A stretch of DNA of 64,000 bases. Source: CAYVBJ01 sp964449075 (GTDB taxonomy: Bacteria > Bacteroidota > Rhodothermia > Balneolales > Balneolaceae). Positions 53,180-61,413 of the stretch are shown here, in pieces. The DNA lies in NCBI GenBank assembly GCA_964449075.1, contig CAYVBJ010000001.1, forward strand, positions 1-64,000, read 5' to 3'. Each line of letters opens with the position of its first letter. Position 1 is the first letter of the stretch. The notes below the pieces were generated by a model. That model worked only from the letters and a program-made list of their open reading frames with translations, was not told the origin of the DNA and searched no databases. The translations under genes were made by a program, and so were the position numbers.

Positions 53180-54778
53180 CTAGTTTTTTTTACCGAATTT
53201 TGGAAGTAACGATTTTATTAACCCCCATAATCCCTTCGTCGGTTTTCTTACATTTCTGTTGCGTGCTGTCGCTTTTTCAATGATTGGTGGTATCGGCACA
53301 GCAGGTTCTTGTGTTCGTTTTGTCTCCTTTCCTTGCGCTTTTTTTGACTCTTCCTTACCGTGTGTACGGCCTGAAACTTTCTTACCGGGAACATTCGCTG
53401 ATCTTTGACTTTCACGCTTTTCGGAAGTAGCTTCTTTTGCTTTTGGCGAACGTTTTTCTTTTACATTTTCTTCTTTCTTTCTGTCTCTTTCCCTCTTGCT
53501 TTTGGATGTGTACTTTCTTTTTGGCTTCTCTTGCTTTTGTTCAGCTTTTCCTGAAGTATCTTTGTCTGATACTCTTTTTCCGGCCGGTTTACTCTCAGAT
53601 TTCCGGCTTTCTGCTGGTGCAGAAGTTTTAAAGTCATCATCCCACGAAAATTGCGATTTTTCATTGAAATTTTCTGGTACGGTAATTTTTTTGATCTTAT
53701 TGCCTTTAATATTATCGATGCTCCCAAACAACCGGTTGTCTCTTTTTGTAATAAAAGTAACTGCTATACCTGTCTGATCGTACCTGCCTGATCTGCCAAT
53801 CCTGTGAATATAATCATCAGAGGTTTTAGGAACATCGTAGTTCACGATCATTGAAACCCCCTTAATATCAATCCCGCGGGCAAGAACATCAGTAGCTACA
53901 ATTACAGGATATGTACCGTTTTTAAAATCCTGCAAGGCTTTATTTCTCTCATCCTGTGTTCTGTCGCCATGAATGCTCGCTGCCCGGATACCCTCTTTTT
54001 TGAGCAATCTCTGAAGCTCATCCGTCCCCTTTTTTGTTGAAGTAAATATGATACAGGAGTCCCATTTAATGGAATCAAAGATCTTTTTGATCAGTGGAAC
54101 TTTTTGATTACTTCTTAAGAAATAAGCACGTTGTTCTACACTCTCCGTAGGCTTTTGGCGCTCAGTCTCTACATTAACCGGGTTGTTCATTATATCTTTA
54201 GACAGTTTTCTAATCTCAGCCGGCATGGTCGCTGAAAAAAGCAGGGTCTGACGGTCATCAGGCAGCCAGGATATAATTTTTTTCATATCCGGCAAGAACC
54301 CCATATCAAGCATGCGGTCGGCTTCATCGAGAACTAAAAACTGAATTTTTGAAAAATCAATGTTTAGAACTTTTTTTTGATCAATCAGCCTTCCGGGTGT
54401 TGCAACAATAATATCTACACCGGCTTTCAGAGCTTTTGCCTGCTGAGAGAAATCGCTCCCTCCTATTACAGTTGCAGAAGAGATTCCTGAATGGTATCCG
54501 ATGGCAAATATCTCTTCGTCAATTTGCTTAGCCAGCTCTCTTGTTGGTGAAAGAATCAGGGCTTTTATGCCATCTCTGTCACTGCTTAATATTTTTTCCA
54601 TGAGTGGAATTACGAAGGCCCCGGTTTTCCCTGTGCCTGTTTGGGCAGTGCCTATCAAGTCTTTACCCTCGAGAATCGGTGGAATTGATTTTTCCTGAAT
54701 GGCTGTAGGCTCGGTAAAATTAACATCTCTCAATCCCGCCTGGATGGATTCAGATAGCTTTAAATCAGTAAATTTCAA
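53180..54778 (-). CDS. DEAD-box ATP-dependent RNA helicase, RhlE-like
   Basis: A 532-residue RNA helicase with all SF2 motifs. The Q motif is F-T-E-P-T-A-I-Q and motif I is A-Q-T-G-T-G-K-T. These are followed by P-T-R-E-L-A, motif II V-L-D-E-A-D, motif III S-A-T, I-H-G-D-R, T-D-V-L-A-R-G-I-D and H-R-I-G-R-S-G-R. The last roughly 150 residues are a very basic, low-complexity tail (repeated K-R-x-x-K-x-K and S-E-K-R-E), likely RNA-binding and disordered, ending W-G-L-I-K-S-L-L-P-K-F-G. RhlE-type proteins assist ribosome assembly and mRNA decay. It is co-oriented with plsC. Confidence 0.92.
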   Translation of the reverse strand: MKFTDLKLSESIQAGLRDVNFTEPTAIQEKSIPPILEGKDLIGTAQTGTGKTGAFVIPLMEKILSSDRDGIKALILSPTRELAKQIDEEIFAIGYHSGISSATVIGGSDFSQQAKALKAGVDIIVATPGRLIDQKKVLNIDFSKIQFLVLDEADRMLDMGFLPDMKKIISWLPDDRQTLLFSATMPAEIRKLSKDIMNNPVNVETERQKPTESVEQRAYFLRSNQKVPLIKKIFDSIKWDSCIIFTSTKKGTDELQRLLKKEGIRAASIHGDRTQDERNKALQDFKNGTYPVIVATDVLARGIDIKGVSMIVNYDVPKTSDDYIHRIGRSGRYDQTGIAVTFITKRDNRLFGSIDNIKGNKIKKITVPENFNEKSQFSWDDDFKTSAPAESRKSESKPAGKRVSDKDTSGKAEQKQEKPKRKYTSKSKRERDRKKEENVKEKRSPKAKEATSEKRESQRSANVPGKKVSGRTHGKEESKKAQGKETKRTQEPAVPIPPIIEKATARNRNVRKPTKGLWGLIKSLLPKFGKKN

Positions 54779-54970
54779 GAATTATTGTATATCTGTTTAA
54801 GTTTTTATGAACTGTATGCATTATGATAACGATTTATACAGTGGGAACAATATAACAAGATCCTGTTAGTTTTTAATCATTGAAATTTGCAGAAAACTAT
54901 GTTTTCCAAACAAGAACAAAAGTGATACCTTACAGATTAAAATCTAAACTCAAATTGTAACAAACAATCA

Positions 54971-55687
54971 ATGAATACAACAAAATTACTCAGTTTTTGC
55001 GCTGCTGCATTTCTGATTGTTACCGGATGTAATAATGAATTTAATGCTGATCAAGAAGCAGATCTTACTACAAAATTAGACTCACTTAGCTATAGTCTTG
55101 GCTATTTATATGGAGACAATCTTTCTAACGAAGGTGTTGATGAGATAAATTTCAATAACTTTATTGCCGGTTTCAACCGTGCGCTAAAAGAGGAAGATGC
55201 CGAAATAAATGATTTTGAAATGCAGATGGCACTGCAGCGATTCCAGCAGGAACTACAGGAAAAACAAGCTGTGCTCCGCGAAGAACAGTCTGAAGTTAAT
55301 AAAGAAGAGGGTGATAAATTTCTCGAAGAAAATGCTACCAAAGAGAATGTCCAGGTAACGGATTCCGGTTTACAGTACCGGGTTATTGAAGAAGGCAGCG
55401 GTGACAGACCAACTGAAGAATCTGAGGTTGAGGTTCACTATCGGGGCAAACTGCTTGATGGGCGCGAGTTCGACAGCTCTTATGAACGCGGTGAACCGGC
55501 AACTTTCCCACTCAACAGAGTTATTCCCGGCTGGACCGAAGGTCTTCAGCTAATGCGGGAAGGTGCTACTTACGAATTCTTTATCCCTGCTGAATTGGCA
55601 TACGGAAGTAATCCGCCCCGTGGAAGTATTATTGAACCCGGAGCAGTACTCGTTTTTGAAGTAGAACTGATTGATGTGAAAAGTTAA
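54971..55687 (+). CDS. FKBP-type peptidyl-prolyl isomerase lipoprotein
   Basis: A 238-residue envelope foldase. The signal peptide ends L-I-V-T-G-C (cysteine at residue 20), a good lipobox. An N-terminal dimerisation domain of the MIP/FkpA type (about 35-115, S-L-S-Y-S-L-G-Y-L-Y-G-D) is followed by the FKBP domain (about 125-236). The FKBP domain has V-E-V-H-Y-R-G-K-L-L-D-G-R-E-F-D-S-S, V-I-P-G-W-T-E-G-L-Q and F-F-I-P-A-E-L-A-Y-G. Core active-site aromatics are retained. Adds to the three parvulin-type foldases elsewhere in the window. Followed by a clear intrinsic terminator. Confidence 0.93.
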   Translation: MNTTKLLSFCAAAFLIVTGCNNEFNADQEADLTTKLDSLSYSLGYLYGDNLSNEGVDEINFNNFIAGFNRALKEEDAEINDFEMQMALQRFQQELQEKQAVLREEQSEVNKEEGDKFLEENATKENVQVTDSGLQYRVIEEGSGDRPTEESEVEVHYRGKLLDGREFDSSYERGEPATFPLNRVIPGWTEGLQLMREGATYEFFIPAELAYGSNPPRGSIIEPGAVLVFEVELIDVKS

Positions 55688-55723
55688 GCTTCAACAGTAT
55701 AATTGCTTATCACTCAGTTTTAG

Positions 55724-55757
55724 AAAGCGCATGACACAACTGTTGTGCGCTTTTTTT
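55724..55757 (+). terminator. Intrinsic terminator after the FKBP gene
   Basis: AAAGCGCA at 55724-55731 pairs with TGCGCTTT at 55746-55753, with an inner CACAA/TTGTG pairing as alternative, followed by a run of seven T. It lies 37 bases after the FKBP stop. Confidence 0.85.
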
Positions 55758-55864
55758 ATAATTTGGAGTCATCCCCTATTATTATACTTTTAAAGATTAT
55801 TAGAGTTCAAAAATCGTATTGAATCTCTATAAACAACCATCTGTAAGACATTTTAAAAACAAGA

Positions 55865-56809
55865 ATGAATCACAAATATCTAAAATCCGGGATCAGAAGA
55901 AAAGCCCTGGAGCTGGGGTTTGATGCGTGTGGTTTTGCAAAAGTTCAATTCCTGGATACAGAAGCAAGAAGGCTTGAACAGTGGTTAAAGGAGAAACGGC
56001 ATGGTACAATGCACTGGATGGAAAACCACTTTGACAAACGTGTAGATCCGGCAAAGCTGGTTCCGGGTGCAAAAAGTGTGATAAGCGTAATAGCCAGTTA
56101 TCATTTCAGTGAAAACCTTCAGTATGATAAAAAAAATGTTCCAAAAATAGCTAAATATGCGCGGGGACGAGACTATCACAAGGTATTTAAAAAAAGATTG
56201 AAACAGCTCTTTTCATTTATTCAGGATTCGGCCGGTGATATTGATGGCAGAATATTTGTTGATTCGGCACCCGTACTTGATAAAACCTGGGCCGAAAAAT
56301 CGGGGCTGGGCTGGATCGGCAAGAACAGTAATTTGTTAAATAAAAGATTAGGATCCTTCTTTTTAATCGGTGAGTTGATTTGTGATCTCGATTTAGAGTA
56401 TGATAAACCCGTATCGGACCATTGCGGATCCTGCACAAAATGTATTGATGCTTGTCCTACTGATGCAATTTATGAACCATGGAGGGTCGATAGCAATCGC
56501 TGTATCAGTTACCTGACAATTGAGCTGAAAGAGTCAATCGACAAAATGTATCATGAAAACATGAAAGACTGGGTTTTTGGATGCGATATATGTCAGGATG
56601 TGTGCCCCTGGAACAATAATGCTCTGAACGGTCACATTTCTGATTTAAAACCAAGAAAGATTGCACTTACAGGTTCTATTAATAACTGGCTGGAATTAGA
56701 CAGAGAGGAGTTCAACAAGGTATTTGAGGGCAGCCCGGTACGAAGAGCCGGGTATGATCATTTTATAGAAAGTGCAAAAATTGTAGCTAAAAATATCGGA
56801 AATTGTTAA
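55865..56809 (+). CDS. queG: Epoxyqueuosine reductase
   Basis: Last step of queuosine biosynthesis: reduces epoxyqueuosine in tRNA, using a cobalamin cofactor and two 4Fe-4S clusters. The 314-residue protein has the N-terminal DUF1730-like region (G-F-D-A-C-G-F-A-K, P-G-A-K-S-V-I, Y-A-R-G-R-D-Y-H) and an active-site segment with D-S-A-P-V-L-D-K-T-W-A and G-L-G-W-I-G-K-N-S. Both ferredoxin motifs are present (C-G-S-C-T-K-C-I-D-A-C-P near 192, C-D-I-C-Q-D-V-C-P-W-N near 242). Normal length for the short form. A GNAT gene follows after 39 bases. Confidence 0.95.
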   Translation: MNHKYLKSGIRRKALELGFDACGFAKVQFLDTEARRLEQWLKEKRHGTMHWMENHFDKRVDPAKLVPGAKSVISVIASYHFSENLQYDKKNVPKIAKYARGRDYHKVFKKRLKQLFSFIQDSAGDIDGRIFVDSAPVLDKTWAEKSGLGWIGKNSNLLNKRLGSFFLIGELICDLDLEYDKPVSDHCGSCTKCIDACPTDAIYEPWRVDSNRCISYLTIELKESIDKMYHENMKDWVFGCDICQDVCPWNNNALNGHISDLKPRKIALTGSINNWLELDREEFNKVFEGSPVRRAGYDHFIESAKIVAKNIGNC

Positions 56810-56848
56810 TCTTGTTCTTTACTTATTTCCGAAAAGAGTCTGCTTAAG

Positions 56849-57364
56849 ATGAAATCAAATTCTGCTGACAAAACACTTAAAGAAATTCGAATACGAAATA
56901 CCCTTCAACCTGGTGATATAGGTTATTTAATCTATTTACACGGCAAACTTTACAGTGAAGAGTATGGATTCAACCTGTTTTTTGAATCATTTGTTGCCGA
57001 AAGTTTTTCTGAATTTTACAGCAATCATAATCCTCAACAAGACAGGATCTGGATTTGTGAAGACAACGGAAAAATTATTGGTTCTCTTTTTCTGGTAGAC
57101 CGGAATGAGGCGGCTCAGCTTCGATATTTTTTAATACAAAAAGAGTACCGGGGGTTGGGTCTTGGAAAACTTTTAATGAAGAACTATATGAAGTCGTTCA
57201 GAGACGGCGGATATACCTCATCCTACCTGTGGACAGTAGATATTTTAGACTCAGCAACTTCACTATACCAAAGATATGGTTTTAAATTGTCAGAGGAGTT
57301 TGCGTCAACGCGATTTGGTGTATCTCTTAAAGAACAGAAATATGAACTTCATACCGACTTGTAA
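56849..57364 (+). CDS. GNAT-family N-acetyltransferase
   Basis: A 171-residue acetyltransferase. The acetyl-CoA-binding motif A is E-Y-R-G-L-G-L-G-K-L-L-M near residue 99-110, preceded by a strand A-A-Q-L-R-Y-F-L-I. Motif B is A-T-S-L-Y-Q-R-Y-G-F-K near 130. Substrate unknown. It follows queG closely, and the intervening DNA contains an 8-bp inverted repeat (TCGGAAAT at 56796-56803 with ATTTCCGA at 56825-56832) that spans the queG stop. Confidence 0.85.
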   Translation: MKSNSADKTLKEIRIRNTLQPGDIGYLIYLHGKLYSEEYGFNLFFESFVAESFSEFYSNHNPQQDRIWICEDNGKIIGSLFLVDRNEAAQLRYFLIQKEYRGLGLGKLLMKNYMKSFRDGGYTSSYLWTVDILDSATSLYQRYGFKLSEEFASTRFGVSLKEQKYELHTDL

Positions 57365-57385
57365 AAGTCACATAAAAATTAAGAA

Positions 57386-57427
57386 GAGCCACACCAGTAA
57401 CTGAATTATCTTTTACAGGTGTGACTC
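57386..57427. other. Imperfect hairpin between convergent GNAT and AhpD-like genes
   Basis: GAGCCACACC and GGTGTGACTC pair with one mismatch around a 22-base loop in the 91-base gap between two convergent genes. The U-run is lacking on both sides, so it is at best a weak terminator. Confidence 0.3.
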
Positions 57428-57455
57428 AATACTTACAATAGAATAAGTGAGAAAT

Positions 57456-58025
57456 CTATTTGGTCCACTTTCTTTCACTAAAAACATCATCTACGGGAGT
57501 TTCCGCGATATGATTCATGTAATTGCTCATTGTTTTTACCCCCACACCGGTAATCACGCCAAATACATGTTTTTTTTCATATCCTGCATCAAGAAATTCC
57601 TGGATTGCTTGCTGGCTGACAAAACCACGATCCTCAACAACTTTTTTCGTAAACTTGCTTAATGCTTTTAATTTTGCATCAGGTATTTCTTTACCATCAC
57701 GGATTGCATCGGTTACTTCAGCCGGTACATTCGACATCTTATCAGCAACAAAGCTGTGAGCTGCCATGCAGTAGTCGCACTCATTCACGTAGCTAATCGA
57801 AAGGAGAACAACTTCCTGTTCCTGTGGCGTAAATCCTGACTCTTCGCGAAAAGCATTGTAGCTTGATATGTAGGATGTTAACAAAGAGGGATTAATCGCC
57901 ATAAATTCATACATATTCGGAACGAAGCCAAGATTATTTTTAGCTTCTTGTAATGTACTTTTCGCAGGCTCTTCAGCTGATTCTAATGTAACAGGTTCAA
58001 ATGTAAGTTTTGTTTGTACGCTCAT
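57456..58025 (-). CDS. Carboxymuconolactone decarboxylase / AhpD-like protein
   Basis: A 189-residue alkylhydroperoxidase-like (AhpD/CMD) protein. The active-site motif is N-E-C-D-Y-C-M-A-A-H-S near residue 80, a C-x-x-C with the following histidine, which in AhpD gives peroxidase or disulfide-reductase chemistry. N-L-G-F-V-P-N-M-Y near 32 is typical of the peroxidase-related subgroup. It lies 182 bases downstream of a TetR gene in the same orientation; such pairs are common and suggest control by it. Substrate unknown. Confidence 0.87.
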   Translation of the reverse strand: MSVQTKLTFEPVTLESAEEPAKSTLQEAKNNLGFVPNMYEFMAINPSLLTSYISSYNAFREESGFTPQEQEVVLLSISYVNECDYCMAAHSFVADKMSNVPAEVTDAIRDGKEIPDAKLKALSKFTKKVVEDRGFVSQQAIQEFLDAGYEKKHVFGVITGVGVKTMSNYMNHIAETPVDDVFSERKWTK

Positions 58026-58207
58026 AATCGGTTTATCTGGTTTTAATTAATGGTTTATAAATTTGTGATTGAAAAATAGAGTATTGATATCTCTTTTCAA
58101 AGCGTATGCTTAGTTTGTTATAAAGATGTTAAGAAATCTTCTCCTTTTTTTGTTCCGGGGATTTCTGTATTGCTCGATACTATGCAGAGATCTTATGAAC
58201 TTCTATT

Positions 58208-58786
58208 CTATTCAAATGAACTAATCACAGTTTCAATGAATGCCGACATGTCGTCACTGCTCAATATTTTGGCTGTTACAGCCATACCCTGCGTTGATGT
58301 GACCAGGAATTTCGCTGAACGTCTGATATCAACAGAAGACGAAATTTCTTTTTTAGAAGCGGCACGTGTAAGAAGTGCTGAAAAAAGATCTTCAAGCATC
58401 AGGTAGTAATCATTCAATTCATCCTTAACCTGTTTATTAGAATTACCGAATTCTGCAGCAGTATTGGCAATTAAACACCCTGAAGGTGAATTGCCTGATT
58501 TTACAGATTGAACAAAACGATTCATAAATTCGCGAATATCATTGAGGGAACCGTCCGATTCAATCAGGATTTTAAGCAGACCGGCACGTACTTGTTGCTT
58601 ATATTTTCGCAGGCATTCAATAAATAGATTCAGTTTGCTCTTGAAACTTGAGTATATTGAAAATTGATTAATCCCCATCTCCTTTTCAAGCATACGCATT
58701 GAAGTAGCTCTATAGCCATTTTTCCAGAAAACCATCATTGCTTTTCCGGTTACATTGTCAGCGTCATAGTTTTTTGTGCGTGCCAT
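58208..58786 (-). CDS. TetR/AcrR-family transcriptional regulator
   Basis: A 192-residue regulator. The N-terminal HTH (about 8-55) reads A-M-M-V-F-W-K-N-G-Y-R-A-T-S-M-R-M-L-E-K-E-M-G-I, then S-I-Y-S-S-F-K-S-K, the family core. The C-terminal ligand domain has S-G-C-L-I-A-N-T-A-A-E, typical of the subgroup that controls stress and oxidoreductase genes. It is divergent from an AraC-type regulator and upstream of the AhpD-like gene. Inducer unknown. Confidence 0.93.
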   Translation of the reverse strand: MARTKNYDADNVTGKAMMVFWKNGYRATSMRMLEKEMGINQFSIYSSFKSKLNLFIECLRKYKQQVRAGLLKILIESDGSLNDIREFMNRFVQSVKSGNSPSGCLIANTAAEFGNSNKQVKDELNDYYLMLEDLFSALLTRAASKKEISSSVDIRRSAKFLVTSTQGMAVTAKILSSDDMSAFIETVISSFE

Positions 58787-58888
58787 AGATATTTTTTCTA
58801 AACAAATGCTTTGTTATCATATAATATACTTATTTAATCAGACTTTCAACTTCCTGAACAGCTTGTTAAACTACGGTGTATTCTTTTT

Positions 58889-58896
58889 TATATTTG
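58889..58896 (+). promoter_or_regulatory. Candidate -7 promoter element of the AraC-type gene
   Basis: TATATTTG matches the Bacteroidota TAnnTTTG consensus, lies 34 bases before the AraC-type start and has a TTG at 58863-58865 at a slightly long 23-base spacing. The element is in the 144-base region between divergent regulators. Confidence 0.4.
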
Positions 58897-58930
58897 ATAT
58901 GAAGTTAATTATCAGGTAATTGAAACCGGT

Positions 58931-59785
58931 ATGCTAAAAGAGTACAGGAACAGTAAACTAGGCAGCTCTCTTATACTGACAGATGAAAACGTTTTTTTCG
59001 ATAAACGTTTTTCGTCCGACAGTTTTTATAAAATTTTATACAACCGGTCTGATCTGTTTGTTATATGCGTTGACGGATTTACCAGGCATATTAAGAAGAA
59101 TCAAATTGTCTGCCTTACCCCTTTTCAAAAAGTAAGTCTCCAGGTGAATCCATATGATTACAATCTTCTGATGTTCAACAGAGAGTTTTATTGCATTCAT
59201 GAAAATGATGAAGAAGTTTCATGTAATGGTGTCCTTTTTTTCGGATCAACAGAAGTTCCTGTATTATCTTTGGAGAAGGAAGAACAGGATAAATTTCAGA
59301 CATTATTCAGTGTATTCCGGGATGAATTGAATACGATAGATGATATTCAGGGCGAAATGCTTCGGATGCTTTTAAAAAGGCTTATTATAAAATGTACACG
59401 GCTTGCTAAAAAGCAGTATGTGCCGGGTAAATTAGAGGAACATGAAAGGGACTTGATACGAAATTTTAATATCCTTGTTGAGAAACATTACAAGGAGAAA
59501 AAGCAGGTTTCTGATTATGCCAGAATGCTAAACAAGGCCCCAAAAACACTTTCAAATATTTTCTCATCTGCCGATCACAAATCACCACTCAAAGTAATAC
59601 ACAATCGGATTCTTCTTGAAGCTAAGCGCTATCTGCTTTTTAGCGACATGATTTTAAAAGAAATTGCCTATGAAATCGGTTTTGACGATCAATCACAATT
59701 CAGCCGTTTTTTTAAAAATGAAACAGGTTTAGCACCCAGTGACTTTAGAAATTCCTATACGAAAACACAGGAAAGGAAGAATTGA
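58931..59785 (+). CDS. AraC-family transcriptional regulator
   Basis: A 284-residue regulator. The N-terminal 170 residues are a cupin-like sensor region without a recognised ligand motif. The C-terminal AraC double HTH (about 185-278) has Q-V-S-D-Y-A-R-M-L-N-K-A-P-K-T-L-S, then I-L-L-E-A-K-R-Y-L-L-F-S-D and the signature I-A-Y-E-I-G-F-D-D-Q-S-Q-F-S-R-F-F-K. It is divergent from the TetR gene and upstream of a small membrane protein gene (91 bases) that may be its target. Ligand unknown. Confidence 0.93.
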   Translation: MLKEYRNSKLGSSLILTDENVFFDKRFSSDSFYKILYNRSDLFVICVDGFTRHIKKNQIVCLTPFQKVSLQVNPYDYNLLMFNREFYCIHENDEEVSCNGVLFFGSTEVPVLSLEKEEQDKFQTLFSVFRDELNTIDDIQGEMLRMLLKRLIIKCTRLAKKQYVPGKLEEHERDLIRNFNILVEKHYKEKKQVSDYARMLNKAPKTLSNIFSSADHKSPLKVIHNRILLEAKRYLLFSDMILKEIAYEIGFDDQSQFSRFFKNETGLAPSDFRNSYTKTQERKN

Positions 59786-59876
59786 CAAATATAAGGGAAG
59801 TGCTGCTATTATCATTGGTTCATATATATCGCATTTTTAAAATGAATTAAAACAAAAAATAAAATCACTTTAACCT

Positions 59877-60299
59877 ATGTTTAAATTAAACTGGACAAAA
59901 GCAATCATTGCAGGAATTATCGGTACAATACTTTTCGATATCGTTGGATTCCTGTTCACCGGTCAATGGTGGGACATTCCCGGTATACTTGGAGAAAAAA
60001 CAGGACTTGGAATGGCCTACGGTGTTGTCGGTCACTTCGGAAATGGTATTTTACTGGCAATACTTTACGCCGCGCTGGCACCACACCTTTGGGGTCCCTA
60101 CTGGATCCGCCCGTTTATTTTTATTATTGCTGAAACAATTGCACTCGTTTGGTTATTTATGTTGCCTCTTCTTGGTGCCGGTGTTGCCGGTATTGATGCA
60201 AACCCAATGATGCCTGTGATAACACTTTTACGGCATCTTGTATTTGTTATACCTTTTATTTTTCTTATTAACAAAGAATATGAGAATCTTCAGGCATAA
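59877..60299 (+). CDS. Hypothetical small polytopic membrane protein
   Basis: A 140-residue protein with four predicted helices (about 8-28, 48-68, 78-100, 115-133) and a glycine/tryptophan-rich first loop (F-T-G-Q-W-W-D-I-P-G-I-L-G-E-K). No recognised family. It follows the AraC-type regulator in the same orientation and ends at a strong terminator, so it may be that regulator's target. Function unknown. Confidence 0.65.
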   Translation: MFKLNWTKAIIAGIIGTILFDIVGFLFTGQWWDIPGILGEKTGLGMAYGVVGHFGNGILLAILYAALAPHLWGPYWIRPFIFIIAETIALVWLFMLPLLGAGVAGIDANPMMPVITLLRHLVFVIPFIFLINKEYENLQA

Positions 60300-60325
60300 A
60301 CAGATCGCCTTGGTTTTCTATTTTC

Positions 60326-60357
60326 AAAAACCGGCTGCAACCACAGCCGGTTTTTTT
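60326..60357 (+). terminator. Intrinsic terminator
   Basis: AAAAACCGGCTG at 60326-60337 pairs with CAGCCGGTTTTT at 60344-60355 around a six-base loop, with T continuing to 60357. It lies 27 bases after the small membrane protein stop; the A-run may make it bidirectional. Confidence 0.88.
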
Positions 60358-60484
60358 GTTGATATGACTGTTGGTTTTTACTTAATTCCGGCTTATTCTC
60401 CTCAGCTAATACAAAACTTTACAACGAATTCTTGATATTTTTTTTTCTGTTTATCACTGACAAACAGTTTATCTGCCTAAAATT

Positions 60485-61384
60485 ATGAATAAGCCAAACC
60501 GGATAAATAAAATCAGTGCTAAAACAACAGGTCTGTTATCCGGATTCCGTAAGCTCTACCTGTTTGATCAGCTGATCATAATTTTTTTGATTCTCACTGC
60601 TCTCATCTCTTTTTTAAGTATCGGCAACAGCCTTATTTATTTGCAAATTGGCTTGCTGCATACAGGGCTCTCTTTATTTATCTGGTGGATGAATACCAGG
60701 AATTTCAGGAATGGGTTTTGGGGCATTTTAAGGTTCTGCTATCCTGTTCTCATAATTGGACTAATTCATTATGAGGTGGAGCCTTTTTTACACCTTTTTT
60801 ATGGCCCGGGGTTTAGTTTTGATTCGATTGTAAGGAACTGGGATGCTGCAATATTCGGAAATCCCCACTTAACCTTTCATAAAGTATTTACATCCCCTTT
60901 CTGGGTTGAGCTCTTTCACTTTTTCTATATGACCTATTACCCGATATTGATTGGATCCATTATTTGGGTTTGGAAAAAGAGAAATTGGGATTTTGAAAGG
61001 TTTGCATTTATTTACACAGGAATATTTATCAACTTTATTATAATCTATTTGATCTTTCCTGTATTTGGGCCTCTCGATTTTCGAACCACGCTTTTTAATG
61101 AGGCCGGCTATTTACCGGAAGTAGTGGATTTTTTATTCGCGGTAGGAGCCCCTGACGGCGCCGCATTCCCAAGCTCTCATGTTGGACAAAGTATAGGTAT
61201 ATTTCTTTTGCTCAGGCCTTTAAAAAGAGAAATGGCAATTCTGCTATCAATTTGCATAACAGGAATTGCCATATCAATGGTCTATATGTCTATCCATTAT
61301 GCCATTGATGCAGCGGCTGGTTTTATAACCGGATGGATATTTTATCATGTTTGGTCGTACATATATGTAAGACTGAAAGAATAA
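60485..61384 (+). CDS. PAP2-superfamily membrane phosphatase / phosphotransferase
   Basis: A 299-residue polytopic membrane enzyme of the PAP2 superfamily with about six helices. Catalytic motifs are F-P-S-S-H-V-G-Q-S near 230 (motif 2, histidine) and S-I-H-Y-A-I-D-A-A-A-G near 268 (motif 3, histidine and aspartate). The N-terminal K-x6-R-P motif of soluble PAP2 enzymes is not visible. The sequence G-P-L-D-F-R-T and the wide N-terminus look like the inositol-phosphorylceramide-synthase-like (AUR1) branch. Possible substrates are undecaprenyl diphosphate, phosphatidic acid or a sphingolipid. Stands alone, convergent with an amidohydrolase gene. Confidence 0.85.
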   Translation: MNKPNRINKISAKTTGLLSGFRKLYLFDQLIIIFLILTALISFLSIGNSLIYLQIGLLHTGLSLFIWWMNTRNFRNGFWGILRFCYPVLIIGLIHYEVEPFLHLFYGPGFSFDSIVRNWDAAIFGNPHLTFHKVFTSPFWVELFHFFYMTYYPILIGSIIWVWKKRNWDFERFAFIYTGIFINFIIIYLIFPVFGPLDFRTTLFNEAGYLPEVVDFLFAVGAPDGAAFPSSHVGQSIGIFLLLRPLKREMAILLSICITGIAISMVYMSIHYAIDAAAGFITGWIFYHVWSYIYVRLKE

Positions 61385-61413
61385 GTGATAAGCAGTTTAT
61401 AAATTTTGTTGGT

